This document shows positions 54,960 through 63,746 of a stretch of 64,000 nt of DNA, piece by piece (position 1 is the stretch's first letter; each line of letters opens with the position of its first letter). The position numbers and the translations under genes were made by a program. The notes beneath the pieces were generated by a model. The model was not told the origin of the DNA. It did not search any database and was given only the letters and a program-made list of their open reading frames with translations. This DNA comes from Shouchella hunanensis (GTDB lineage Bacteria > Bacillota > Bacilli > Bacillales > Bacillaceae_D), in contig NZ_CP117834.1 of assembly GCF_028735875.1 (NCBI RefSeq), forward strand, positions 1,352,001 through 1,416,000. Direction: 5' to 3'.

Positions 54960-55698
54960 CTAAAACAGCTTGCGTTTGGATAATATCTTTAAAAAACGCC
55001 TGCCTTGACTGCCCGCCTCGTGTCAGCCTTGTATAAATTTGACCATCTTTAATAAAAACAACGCTACTGCCATAGCTTGCTGCAGTCGGATCATGGGTCA
55101 CCATCATAATCGTAGCATGTCGTTTCTCATTCAGTTCGCTTAATGTTTCTAGTAAACCTGAGGCTGCTTTCGAATCAAGCGCTCCTGTTGGTTCATCAGC
55201 AAAAATAATACTCGGCTCGTGAATGAATGCTCTTGCAGCAGAAGTTCGTTGCTTTTGTCCGCCAGACAATTCGTTCGGGTATTTGTCGGCTAACTCTTCA
55301 ATTCCGAGTTGTGTTGCAATGGTTTCAAACCTTGCCGTTGCTTCTTTTTTACTGATTTTCTGAACCGTTAAAGGGAGCAAAATGTTTTCTTTAACGGTTA
55401 ACGAATCAAGTAAGTTATATTCCTGAAAAATAAATCCTAATTCTTTTTTTCTAAACTCCGCCAGGTGCTTTTCTTTTAAGTGGGTTAGCTCCATACCGTT
55501 AACTAAGATCGACCCTCCGCTTGCTTGATCAATCGTAGACAGAACGTTTAATAACGTCGTTTTTCCAGAACCGGAGGCACCCATAATGGAGACAAATTCA
55601 CCTTGTTTAATTTTTAAATCAATGTTTTTTAATACTTCTTGCTTATTCCATTTACTTCCATAGTTTTTTATTAATTTGCTTGCCTGTAAAATGTCCAT
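54940..55698 (-). CDS. BceA-like ABC transporter ATPase
   Basis: A 252-residue nucleotide-binding protein with intact motifs: Walker [12 protein letters not shown] near 39-49, Q-loop FIFQEYNLL, signature LSGGQKQR near 143-150, Walker [14 protein letters not shown] near 164-176 and the switch His in MMVTHDP. It powers the BceB-like permease encoded next. Gene overlap of 20 bases indicates coupled translation. Compare the motif-less ATPase-like protein at 11.4-12.1 kb. Confidence 0.93.
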   Translation of the reverse strand: MDILQASKLIKNYGSKWNKQEVLKNIDLKIKQGEFVSIMGASGSGKTTLLNVLSTIDQASGGSILVNGMELTHLKEKHLAEFRKKELGFIFQEYNLLDSLTVKENILLPLTVQKISKKEATARFETIATQLGIEELADKYPNELSGGQKQRTSAARAFIHEPSIIFADEPTGALDSKAASGLLETLSELNEKRHATIMMVTHDPTAASYGSSVVFIKDGQIYTRLTRGGQSRQAFFKDIIQTQAVLGGVHDE

Positions 55699-55784
55699 CG
55701 TAACACTCCTTCTTTCTCTACTTGTACCTTTAGTATAGGAGCTTTCTCTTTAAGATTCCTGCGAATGAGCGAACAATATACAAA

Positions 55785-55810
55785 AGCATGTGACAGTTTT
55801 GTCACATGCT
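55785..55810 (-). promoter_or_regulatory. Perfect palindrome between BceS-like and BceA-like genes (BceR site and/or terminator)
   Basis: AGCATGTGACA / TGTCACATGCT around four bases, overlapping the stop of the kinase gene. The centre TGACA-N4-TGTCA matches the BceR-type box TNACA-N4-TGTAA except one base, and a -10-like TATACT lies about 50 bases further. On the minus strand it is followed by TTTTG, so it may also end the regulator-kinase transcript. Confidence 0.65.
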
Positions 55811-56809
55811 GGTCAATTCAATGAAAGAATTTCTACGTGGGAATAGCAGCTGAGCTGTTGTTCCTTTATTTAAAGTAGACTGGATGCTAAGTCTAATTGA
55901 TAAGCCATCCGCTACTTTTTGCGCTAAATAAAGACCCATTCCCGTAGCGGATTGTTCATTGTGGAGAGTTGTGGACGTAAAGCCTTTTTCAAAGATGCGA
56001 GGCAAATCGTGGTCAGCAATTCCTTTGCCTTCATCAATAATTTCAAGCACGGTCTGCTCATTTTTAACATAAGACCGAATATGAATATCTCCACCGTTAG
56101 TATACTTTATCGCATTTGACAACAACTGCCTAACGAGAAAGGATAGCCACTTGCCATCGCTATGAACCATTAATTCATGTAGTTCAAGCTCAATGCCAAT
56201 GCCTTTTTGCATACACCAATTCTGGAAGGTTCGAATCTCTTCATATAGTAGCCGTTCTAACTCGATTTTTTCCATATACAAATCATTTTCGATAAATTCC
56301 ATTCGTTTTTGGTACAACTGTTGATCCAGTAACAAATGTATGCGAAGCCACTCGTTTTGCAACGCGGCCTTTGTTCCCTTGTCATCAAGCCGATCAATGA
56401 CTAAACTCATTGTTGTTAAAGGGGTTTTCACTTCATGGATCCATGCCATCATTTCATCTTTATCATGATCGACTTGTCGACGGTGTGCAATATACTTTTG
56501 TGAAAGATGACTACGCTGTTCTTCAAGTGCCGTTTCGACTACTTCTTCAAAAGGGGTTTGTCCGTCAGGTAAGTCTGACAGTTGTTCATACTGATTGTAC
56601 TGCTCCAGCTGCTTATAAAATCGTGTCTCTTTATAATAGCGGTAAATAAGAAATCCACTAAAAAAAATAGCCGTTAGTAACAAAGGATAGCCTACTTGCT
56701 CCAAAGACAGGCTTTGATCGAGATAAGCGACAAACAGAATTAATCCATGTACAAATAAAATAAAGCTAATCCACGCGACTCGTTCTTTAAGAAAACGTCT
56801 TATCATCAT
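55802..56809 (-). CDS. BceS-like intramembrane-sensing histidine kinase
   Basis: A 335-residue kinase with two membrane helices (about 12-29 and 40-57) joined by only about ten outside residues, so it has no sensor domain of its own and relies on the BceAB-like transporter. The phosphorylated His125 is in MAWIHEVKTPL; the HATPase domain has IIDEGKGIADHD and GMGLYLAQK. It overlaps the regulator gene by four bases. Confidence 0.92.
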   Translation of the reverse strand: MMIRRFLKERVAWISFILFVHGLILFVAYLDQSLSLEQVGYPLLLTAIFFSGFLIYRYYKETRFYKQLEQYNQYEQLSDLPDGQTPFEEVVETALEEQRSHLSQKYIAHRRQVDHDKDEMMAWIHEVKTPLTTMSLVIDRLDDKGTKAALQNEWLRIHLLLDQQLYQKRMEFIENDLYMEKIELERLLYEEIRTFQNWCMQKGIGIELELHELMVHSDGKWLSFLVRQLLSNAIKYTNGGDIHIRSYVKNEQTVLEIIDEGKGIADHDLPRIFEKGFTSTTLHNEQSATGMGLYLAQKVADGLSIRLSIQSTLNKGTTAQLLFPRRNSFIELTSM

Positions 56810-57495
56810 GCGCCCTCATCAACAGCCATATAGCCTTGCCCAACCTTTGTTTCAATAAAGGTTCCTAGACCAATTACTTCTAATTGTTTTCGCAAGCGAT
56901 TAACATTAACCGTTAGTGTATTATCACTTATAAATCGTTTATCGTCCCATAACTCTTTAATTAATTCATCTCGACTAACAATGTGATTTCTCTTACTGAG
57001 CAAAATTTTCAAAATGAACATTTCGTTTTTCGTTAATTCTACTTTCGTATCGTTGGACGTTACAGTATTGTTTTCAACATTAATGATTGCGCCTTGCCAC
57101 GTCAGCGTTGTTCTCTGTTCTTCATGATTATAATTATAAACACGACGTAATGTAGCTTGAACTTTCGCAATAAGGACATCAAAGTGAAATGGCTTTTGAA
57201 TATAGTCGTCTGCCCCTAACTGCATGGACATGACGTGATCAGTTGGATGCTCACGAGACGATAAGAACAAAATGGGGACAGTAGACTGGGCTCGAATCAT
57301 TCGACACCAGTGAAAGCCATCATACTTTGGCAGTTGGATATCGATCAAGATCAGATCTGGTTTAACGCGAATAAACGTCTCCATCACCTCTTCCCAGTTT
57401 TCAACGCCATAGACATGAAAATCCCACTGTTGCAACTGCTGTTTAATTTCTTCAAAAAGTGCTCGATCATCTTCAATTAACAAGATTTTAGACAT
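56806..57495 (-). CDS. BceR-like OmpR-family response regulator
   Basis: A 229-residue regulator. The receiver has ILLIEDDRALFEE, phosphoacceptor Asp52 in LILIDIQLPKYDG and QKPFHFD; the DNA-binding winged helix follows (LTKNEMFILKILL, then LTVNVNRLRKQLE). ATG 57495 is taken as the start because the receiver domain begins there; the frame runs open 23 codons further without a good site. It should activate the adjacent ABC transporter genes in response to a cell-wall peptide antibiotic. Confidence 0.92.
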   Translation of the reverse strand: MSKILLIEDDRALFEEIKQQLQQWDFHVYGVENWEEVMETFIRVKPDLILIDIQLPKYDGFHWCRMIRAQSTVPILFLSSREHPTDHVMSMQLGADDYIQKPFHFDVLIAKVQATLRRVYNYNHEEQRTTLTWQGAIINVENNTVTSNDTKVELTKNEMFILKILLSKRNHIVSRDELIKELWDDKRFISDNTLTVNVNRLRKQLEVIGLGTFIETKVGQGYMAVDEGA

Positions 57496-57573
57496 CTCTT
57501 CACGACCTTTTACTTGCCTAACGTATTGTTTCTTTAGCTTAATCTGATTCAAGGACAATTGCAAACAAGGTAC

Positions 57574-57606
57574 AAAAAAGATCTATCAACATGTTATTGA
57601 TAGATC
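57574..57606 (-). terminator. Terminator after scoB
   Basis: Stem GATCTATCAA / TTGATAGATC with a short loop and T6 on the minus strand. Confidence 0.88.
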
Positions 57607-57621
57607 CTAATCTATAAGAAC

Positions 57622-58263
57622 CTACACACCAATTCCTACTTGAAATTCAGCTTCAGTTGCTCGTTTCACTTCATCAAGTGTGACACCTGGTTGCAGTTCT
57701 AACAACGTCATTGCATTAGCTTTAAACTCAAACACGGCTAAATCGGTAATTAATAAATCAACAACACATTTACCTGTTAACGGTAAAGTACATCCTTTCT
57801 TCACCTTTGATTCACCATATTTGTTGGTATGATCCATAATGACAACGGTTTTTTTAGCCCCTTGAACAAGGTCCATCGCTCCGCCCATTCCCTTGACCAT
57901 TTTTCCTGGGATCATCCAATTTGCTAAATCTCCTGTTTCTGAAACTTCCATTCCACCTAGTATGGCTAAATCAATATGCCCGCCTCGTATCATCGCAAAC
58001 GACTCCGCACTATCAAAATACGAGGCACCTTTTTTTGCTGTAACCGTTTCTTTCCCGGCATTAATTAAGTCAGGATCTACTTCCTCTTCTGTAGGATAAC
58101 GGCCAATACCGAGTAGTCCGTTTTCTGACTGAAGCATGACGCTGACTTCATCAGGAATGTAATTTGCAATTAAGGTAGGCATACCAATCCCTAAATTCAC
58201 ACACATTCCATCTTGCACTTCCTTTACCGCACGATCAATAATTCGTTTTCTTGATTCGTTCAT
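57622..58263 (-). CDS. scoB: ScoB, 3-oxoacid CoA-transferase subunit B
   Basis: A 213-residue subunit. The catalytic Glu lies in the [13 protein letters not shown] motif near 46-58, where the CoA thioester forms. Other family stretches are [16 protein letters not shown] near 24-39 and [19 protein letters not shown] near 128-146. With ScoA it moves CoA from succinyl-CoA to acetoacetate (or a related 3-oxoacid), which feeds ketone body and short fatty acid catabolism. ATG 58263 lies right behind the scoA stop (TGA at 58265-58267), with GGAGG nine bases upstream. Confidence 0.93.
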   Translation of the reverse strand: MNESRKRIIDRAVKEVQDGMCVNLGIGMPTLIANYIPDEVSVMLQSENGLLGIGRYPTEEEVDPDLINAGKETVTAKKGASYFDSAESFAMIRGGHIDLAILGGMEVSETGDLANWMIPGKMVKGMGGAMDLVQGAKKTVVIMDHTNKYGESKVKKGCTLPLTGKCVVDLLITDLAVFEFKANAMTLLELQPGVTLDEVKRATEAEFQVGIGV

Positions 58264-58264
58264 T

Positions 58265-58972
58265 TCATGCCCCCTCCTCAACTAGTACAGTCCGGCGCTC
58301 AATTCGTTTTTCATATTCATGACCGACAAACACGTGCTGCACATACACACCTGGTAAATGAATATCATCTGGCTCTAGCTCTCCTATTTCAACAAGTTCC
58401 TCCACTTCCACAATCGTCACTTTTCCAGCAGTCGCCACTAAAGGATTAAAGTTTCGTGACGTTTTTCTGAACACAAGATTACCGAAGCGATCCGCCTTCC
58501 ATGCCTTTACTAATGCCACATCACCTACAATGCCTCGCTCCATAATATGACGCTTGCCTTCAAACACTTTTTCTTCCTTCCCTTCAGCAACTGGCGTATC
58601 TACTCCCGTCGCCGTATAAAAAGCCGGAATACCAGCACCACCAGCACGAAGCCGTTCTGCTAATGTACCTTGAGGAACGAGTTCAACCTCAAGTTCTTGA
58701 CTAAGAAACTGTTGCTCGAATTGTTTGTTTTCACCTACGTAGGAAGAAACCATCTTTTTTATTTGCTTATCTTCTAGTAGTATTCCTAAACCAAACTCAT
58801 CAACGCCACAATTGTTACTTACAACCGTTAATCCTTTAACCCCTTTTGCTTTTACTGCTGCAATTAAATGTTCCGGAATACCACATAAACCAAATCCACC
58901 TACAACAAGTGTTTGCTCGTCCTTAATCTGACTCATTACTTCGTCTAAAGAACCTATGACTTTATCCATCAT
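58265..58972 (-). CDS. scoA: ScoA, 3-oxoacid CoA-transferase subunit A
   Basis: A 235-residue subunit of the CoA transferase with [17 protein letters not shown] near 22-38, [14 protein letters not shown] near 53-66 and the glycine-rich [15 protein letters not shown] near 110-124 that binds CoA. The start codon pair ATG-ATG (58972/58969) follows GGAGGTTGC; the second gives better spacing. The gene immediately precedes scoB. No acetoacetyl-CoA thiolase or LysR/sigma-54 activator is adjacent. Confidence 0.93.
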   Translation of the reverse strand: MMDKVIGSLDEVMSQIKDEQTLVVGGFGLCGIPEHLIAAVKAKGVKGLTVVSNNCGVDEFGLGILLEDKQIKKMVSSYVGENKQFEQQFLSQELEVELVPQGTLAERLRAGGAGIPAFYTATGVDTPVAEGKEEKVFEGKRHIMERGIVGDVALVKAWKADRFGNLVFRKTSRNFNPLVATAGKVTIVEVEELVEIGELEPDDIHLPGVYVQHVFVGHEYEKRIERRTVLVEEGA

Positions 58973-59154
58973 GCAACCTCCTTCAACTTAAGACAACCTA
59001 TAAAAGCGCTTTCATCTTTATTCTACCAGTATCACACGTTCTTTTCCAATTACGTTATGGAGTATTCATCAATAACTGATCATAAAAACTAGGCGTACCC
59101 CTTCTCCGCTTCTGAATAAACTAGTTATTAGCCTAGCAAAAAGGGGGTATCAAG

Positions 59155-59742
59155 ATGTCAACCAAAGTGAAGGTACTTTTTGGAGCATGGTCGCAAGCAA
59201 TTGGTACAGTCATTGCGGCAATTGCTGATACCCCCAATAAAGCACTTACGCCTAAACAAATAAACGATCTTGGCCTTTATGGCAATGCACTCCAAGCTAC
59301 AGGAAATGGCCTTCTTGCAGATACAAATGCGTTTGGTTCACTTAATCAAGTTGGAAATGCGGTACAAGCAACCGGGAACACCATCATTGTAGGTGCTCTT
59401 GCCTTCCCATTGGAAGAAAATCTAGAACAAAATTTAATTATAAAAGGAAATTTAATTCAAGCTGTTGGTGGCTCTGTTTCCTTTAATGAAGACTTAAAAG
59501 AAGAAGTCAGCATCGCTGCACTATATGCTGTCAGTGGCGATTTTCTACAAGTAGTTGGAAACGGTATTCAAGCCTATGCAGCGATAGCTGACTTTATTGT
59601 TGATGATGACGAAGAATTCGTTAATGCTGTAGGTAGCTGGATTCAAGCAACTGGTGCTGTCTTAGCTGCGTTAAGCGTTTCAAAATCATACATTTCTGTA
59701 ACTGAAGAGCCAAGCGATGATTCACTCATAAGCAAGGGTTAA
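59155..59742 (+). CDS. Six-fold repetitive acidic protein (DUF6944-like)
   Basis: A 195-residue protein made of six imperfect repeats of about 25-32 residues around G-[NDS]-x-[IVL]-Q-[AV]-x-G (WSQAIGT, NALQATGN, NAVQATGN, NLIQAVGG, DFLQVVGN, SWIQATGA). Between them are acidic turns. The residue pattern fits alternating amphipathic helices. There is no signal peptide or cysteine. I recall similar repetitive Bacillus proteins under DUF6944, function unknown; this name is tentative. It has AGGGGGT as ribosome binding site and overlaps a convergent exchanger gene by four bases. Confidence 0.65.
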   Translation: MSTKVKVLFGAWSQAIGTVIAAIADTPNKALTPKQINDLGLYGNALQATGNGLLADTNAFGSLNQVGNAVQATGNTIIVGALAFPLEENLEQNLIIKGNLIQAVGGSVSFNEDLKEEVSIAALYAVSGDFLQVVGNGIQAYAAIADFIVDDDEEFVNAVGSWIQATGAVLAALSVSKSYISVTEEPSDDSLISKG

Positions 59743-60707
59743 CCATATACGTAAAGTAAAACAATGGATGTGACATAACCCACAGCGACTATCGTTGACG
59801 GTAGCCAAAACAATCGACCAAGCTTTTCATTTTTCCATATACCGTAGAGCACAACAATTGTTAATAACAGTAAAGCAACCATTGTAATCCAATTACTTAA
59901 GCTAGCATCGCGAATTAATACACCATCTCGATAAAAGAGATCTGCTAAAGCAAGTAAATTTAAATTGAACATATTACTACCTACAATCAAGCCAACAGCA
60001 GCACTGAATTGATTTCGTTTAACAGCTAAATAGACAATAGAGACTTCTGGCAAAGACGTAGCACCTGCAATGAGAATCGAGCCTACAAAGGATTGCCCTA
60101 ATCCACTTTGAATGGCAATCTCATCCCCTAGAATCGTTAAGTAGGAACCCGCTGCCAAAATAATTAACGCTACAATCACAAAGCGAATGATGGCCCCTTT
60201 CAATGACATTGATACTTTTTTCGCTGCAGGGGGTTCATCTGGCAATAGATCTTTTTTATTCAAATAATACAAACCACCAAAATATAAAAGGACGATCAGC
60301 AAGACATCCACGCCCATGCCAAAAACAGATAAGGATGACCGTGCAATTAGAGAAATGGCAATGATCATCGTTAATAAAAGCCCCAATGCTCCAGGCATCG
60401 CGTTTTTCGGCGCTAAATGGGTATACATTCGTTTACGACGAAACCATAGATCTCCAAAAGCAAGGACCGTCAAATTAAACAAGTTGCTCCCAATCACATT
60501 TCCTACTGCTAAATCGGGACTATTAATGACACCCGCAGTAATATTTGTTGTTACTTCTGGTAAAGAAGTAGCACCTGCAATTAAGACGGCTCCAGTGAAA
60601 AAACCAGTCATGCCCGTACGTAATTGAATGGTGTCTGCATATGTAGATAACTTTATTGCTGCAAAAACGGTCACTGCTGCGAGAAGAATAAATAAGATAT
60701 AGAGCAT
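59739..60707 (-). CDS. Calcium/cation exchanger of the CaCA family (YrbG-like)
   Basis: A 322-residue protein with two homologous halves of five helices each. Each half carries the alpha-repeat AGATSLPE (near 40-48 and 213-221) and a GSNLFN / GSNMFN motif (near 71-76 and 243-248), the ion-binding heart of Na+/Ca2+ or cation exchangers. It probably exports Ca2+ or other cations. ATG 60707 (GTG 60710 is an alternative) is chosen; AAGGAG lies upstream at about 60718-60723. The open frame further upstream has no ribosome site. Confidence 0.88.
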   Translation of the reverse strand: MLYILFILLAAVTVFAAIKLSTYADTIQLRTGMTGFFTGAVLIAGATSLPEVTTNITAGVINSPDLAVGNVIGSNLFNLTVLAFGDLWFRRKRMYTHLAPKNAMPGALGLLLTMIIAISLIARSSLSVFGMGVDVLLIVLLYFGGLYYLNKKDLLPDEPPAAKKVSMSLKGAIIRFVIVALIILAAGSYLTILGDEIAIQSGLGQSFVGSILIAGATSLPEVSIVYLAVKRNQFSAAVGLIVGSNMFNLNLLALADLFYRDGVLIRDASLSNWITMVALLLLTIVVLYGIWKNEKLGRLFWLPSTIVAVGYVTSIVLLYVYG

Positions 60708-60832
60708 CACATCGTTAACTCCTTTTTTCACTCCACCTGGGTAGAGCACCTTTCAGACTTTTGTCTTCTTACATAGGATGCACAAGAAGCCGTTTTTTAC
60801 GCTTTAATTGCTACAAGTTTGGAGGTACTTTT

Positions 60833-62623
60833 ATGAACCTGATTAGTCGATTGACTCAGAAGCAATCGTTACTAACCGAGCAGCTGATTCGTTATCAGCA
60901 AGAGGACGGCTCATTTCGACTATGCTTTGAATCAGGTACGATGACCGATGCGTATATGCTTTTACTCTTGTCACATTTTAACCAGGAGTACACCTTACAA
61001 AAGAAAATAGCTCATCGCCTCTTACGTACACAGTCAGAACATGGCTATTGGAAACTTCACGAAGACGACTTAGGTCACCTTTCGTCTACAATAGAAGCCT
61101 ACACCGCTCTATATGTTTCAGGATTTGCGAAGAAAAGCGACTCTTCTATGAAAGCAGCTGAATTATTTATAGTAAAAAAAGGCGGTGTAGAAAATGCACA
61201 CATTGCCACAAAGACGTTATTGGCCTTGCATCACTTATACCCTTGGCCAACGCTTTTTCCGCTACCGCTTTTTTTAGTCCAGCTACCAAAATGGGTACCA
61301 TTCAGTTTCTATCGGTATAGTGCCTATGTTAAAACCCATTTTGCAGCGCTACTCATTTTAGGCCATACCCGTTTCTATGTAAAAAGAAAACACAACCGGC
61401 ACATTCAGCATCTTTATATAAGTTCTAAGCATCTCCAGTTGCGCAAACGGAAACGATTACGCTTGTCATCCTATACAAAAGCAGCCTTTCAGAAAGCGGA
61501 AAGCTATATTTTACGTCATATTGAACAAGATGGAACGCTTCACAGCTATTCTAGTGCGACTTTTCTAATGATGTATGCGCTATTCGCACTAGGCTATAAA
61601 AAGCAGTCTCCTATCATGGAACAAGCTTTAGAGGGATTGAAGGCTCACCTTTATACGGAAGGAGAAGAGGGTCACATCCAAAATTCTCCCTCCGCCATCT
61701 GGGATACCGCGTTAATTGCAACAGCTATTCAGCAGGCAAACACGGATGATAAGGAAACGCTCCTACGTTCATCCATTCACTACATTTTATCCAATCAGCA
61801 AAGAAATGGCGGTTGGGGTTTTTCGACAAGCAATTCAACCAATCCTGATGTAGATGACACACACGCATGCTTACGCTTCCTATCACCGCATCTCCATTTA
61901 CCTGAAACGAAGCGTGCTTGGCGAGATGGGTTTTCTTGGCTATTAAGCCGACAAAATCGTGATGGGGGCTGGGCTGCGTTTGAAAAAGATAGCTGGGCCG
62001 CTTTGTGTTTGCCTCTTGAAAATGGAGCAGATACCATTATGGATCCATCTTCTCCTGATTTAACTGGCCGAACGCTGGAATGCCTTGGAAACTACGGTCA
62101 TTTATCAGCTAAACATCCTTCTGTTGAAAGGGCTATTATGTGGCTTGAGAAAAATCAGCAAAAGGAAGGAAATTGGCAAGGAAGATGGGGTGTCTCCTAT
62201 ATTTATGGAACGTGGGCTGCCGTTACAGGGATGCGTGCTGTCGGTGTACCGATTGATCATGAAAGCTTACAGCATGCTCGACGTTGGTTGGAGTCCGTTC
62301 AACTACTAGATGGTGGTTGGGGCGAGTCATGCAAAAGTGATGTGGAGCAGCGCTTTATCCCGCTACAGTTTTCCACAATCGTTCATACAGCTTGGGCGTT
62401 AGATGCGTTAATTTCACTATACGATCGACCAACAAAACAAATGGACGATGCGCTTACACTCTTAATGGACTGGGTTATGACTTCTTCTATCCGCTCGACT
62501 TACCCGACTGGAGGAGGGCTTCCTGGTCAATTTTATATTCATTACCATAGCTATCCGCTTCTCTGGCCTCTTGTCACACTTAACAACTACAAGCAAAAAT
62601 ATATGAAAACAAAGGCGGAATAA
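60833..62623 (+). CDS. sqhC: Triterpene cyclase of the squalene-hopene/sporulenol synthase family
   Basis: A 596-residue cyclase with QW repeats (NQQRNGGWGF, SRQNRDGGWAAF, EKNQQKEGNWQGRWG, VQLLDGGWGES), which stabilise the double-barrel fold. The acid that starts cyclisation is in NPDVDDTHAC near 347-356 (DxDD motif). It makes polycyclic terpenoids from squalene or, as in Bacillus, C35 tetraprenyl-beta-curcumene to sporulenes; at this length it is near the sporulenol synthase form. ATG 60833 has GGAGGT seven bases upstream. No partner ytpB-type gene is in the window. Confidence 0.9.
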   Translation: MNLISRLTQKQSLLTEQLIRYQQEDGSFRLCFESGTMTDAYMLLLLSHFNQEYTLQKKIAHRLLRTQSEHGYWKLHEDDLGHLSSTIEAYTALYVSGFAKKSDSSMKAAELFIVKKGGVENAHIATKTLLALHHLYPWPTLFPLPLFLVQLPKWVPFSFYRYSAYVKTHFAALLILGHTRFYVKRKHNRHIQHLYISSKHLQLRKRKRLRLSSYTKAAFQKAESYILRHIEQDGTLHSYSSATFLMMYALFALGYKKQSPIMEQALEGLKAHLYTEGEEGHIQNSPSAIWDTALIATAIQQANTDDKETLLRSSIHYILSNQQRNGGWGFSTSNSTNPDVDDTHACLRFLSPHLHLPETKRAWRDGFSWLLSRQNRDGGWAAFEKDSWAALCLPLENGADTIMDPSSPDLTGRTLECLGNYGHLSAKHPSVERAIMWLEKNQQKEGNWQGRWGVSYIYGTWAAVTGMRAVGVPIDHESLQHARRWLESVQLLDGGWGESCKSDVEQRFIPLQFSTIVHTAWALDALISLYDRPTKQMDDALTLLMDWVMTSSIRSTYPTGGGLPGQFYIHYHSYPLLWPLVTLNNYKQKYMKTKAE

Positions 62624-62717
62624 GCAAGAAATTAGCCCTGTCCAAAGACTCCTTTTAAACATAAAGTAAAGGAACACACACGTGTTAAACCGACTGATTG
62701 ATATGAAAGGAGTTCCC

Positions 62718-62999
62718 ATGAGCACAATTGATCCTCAATTAATGCATGCGTTTCGCTCTAAAATGAAAAACCCGCGACATTTCCACAATGTGTGCAAAAT
62801 CTTATGTCGTCAACGGCGTGAAGATTTAAAACAGTACGGTCGTTGTTGTTCGATGATTGATGAGTTATCTCATTGCTTAGGTGTACCTATTTCGAGAGAG
62901 CAACGAGACCGACATGCAAAATGGCTGATGAATTGTAATGTCGATCCTAAAAACCGTCAACATCGCCATGATATGTGGGGCCTAGTTACAGGTCGTTAA
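62718..62999 (+). CDS. Small basic cysteine/histidine-rich protein of unknown function
   Basis: A 93-residue protein with Cys at several points (VCKILC, RCCSM, HCLG, NCNV) and many His and Arg residues (PRHFHN, NRQHRHDMW). The arrangement of Cys and His could bind a metal. No membrane segment and no recognised family. ATG 62718 has AAAGGAG upstream. It lies between the cyclase and a terminator and may be part of the cyclase transcript. Confidence 0.6.
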   Translation: MSTIDPQLMHAFRSKMKNPRHFHNVCKILCRQRREDLKQYGRCCSMIDELSHCLGVPISREQRDRHAKWLMNCNVDPKNRQHRHDMWGLVTGR

Positions 63000-63006
63000 C
63001 CGCAAA

Positions 63007-63077
63007 ACAAAAAAGCGTTTAGGCAAAGAAAGCAATACATTCTTACGAATATTGCTATACTTCCTTAACGCTTTTTT
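63007..63077. terminator. Bidirectional terminator
   Basis: A long hairpin: AAAAAAGCG with CGCTTTTTT, and an inner AGCAATA / TATTGCT stem. It is between the plus-strand small protein gene and the minus-strand modB gene. Confidence 0.82.
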
Positions 63078-63080
63078 ATT

Positions 63081-63746
63081 CTAGTTAGACTGTTTTAACC
63101 GCTGCACAGTTGCTAAAAGAAGGAACGAGAATAAGACGATGGAGGCTACCCAATAGAGTGCCATTAACGTATTCCCGGTTTCAACTGCTAAATAAATACT
63201 AATTGGAATCGTCTGTGTCACCCCAACAATGCTTCCTGCGAACATAAGCGTAGCACCAAATTCACCAAGAGCGCGTGCAAACCCAAGGGTAAAACCTGAA
63301 ACAAGGGATCGCCATGCTAAAGGCAGGCTTACATAGCGGAAAACCGCCCATTCACTCGCACCCATTTGCCTCGCTGCATCTTCAAGTTCGTCGTCAACCG
63401 ATTCAAATCCATTCATTAATACTTGATAAATTAATGGAAACGCCACTACAGTCGCTGCAATAACCGCAGCAACTAGTGTAAACACAATTGGCTGATTAAA
63501 CAATTGTTCATACCACTGTCCGATAAGACTGCGTCGACCAAAGAGCACAAGCAAACCAAACCCAATAACAGTCGGAGGTAGGACAAGCGGTAACATGAGA
63601 GCCGTTTCAAGCATGATCTTTCCTTTGAAAGCTCGTTTCTTTAACAGCCAGCTAGCCAGGAGAGCCAATATGAACGCCAGTACACTCGCTATACCTACAA
63701 CCTGTAAAGAAACAAAAATAGGTGTCCAAAATCGAGAGTCCATCAT
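63081..63746 (-). CDS. modB: ModB, molybdate ABC transporter permease
   Basis: A 221-residue permease with five to six membrane helices and the inner loop EAA motif near 160-175 (GFARALGEFGATLMFAG), which is typical of molybdate/tungstate permeases. It forms the channel through which molybdate brought by ModA passes. modA's stop is right before its start (TAA-ATG), so the two are coupled. The first of two adjacent ATG codons is used here. No modC ATPase follows; it would be elsewhere or the permease may share another. Confidence 0.92.
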   Translation of the reverse strand: MMDSRFWTPIFVSLQVVGIASVLAFILALLASWLLKKRAFKGKIMLETALMLPLVLPPTVIGFGLLVLFGRRSLIGQWYEQLFNQPIVFTLVAAVIAATVVAFPLIYQVLMNGFESVDDELEDAARQMGASEWAVFRYVSLPLAWRSLVSGFTLGFARALGEFGATLMFAGSIVGVTQTIPISIYLAVETGNTLMALYWVASIVLFSFLLLATVQRLKQSN

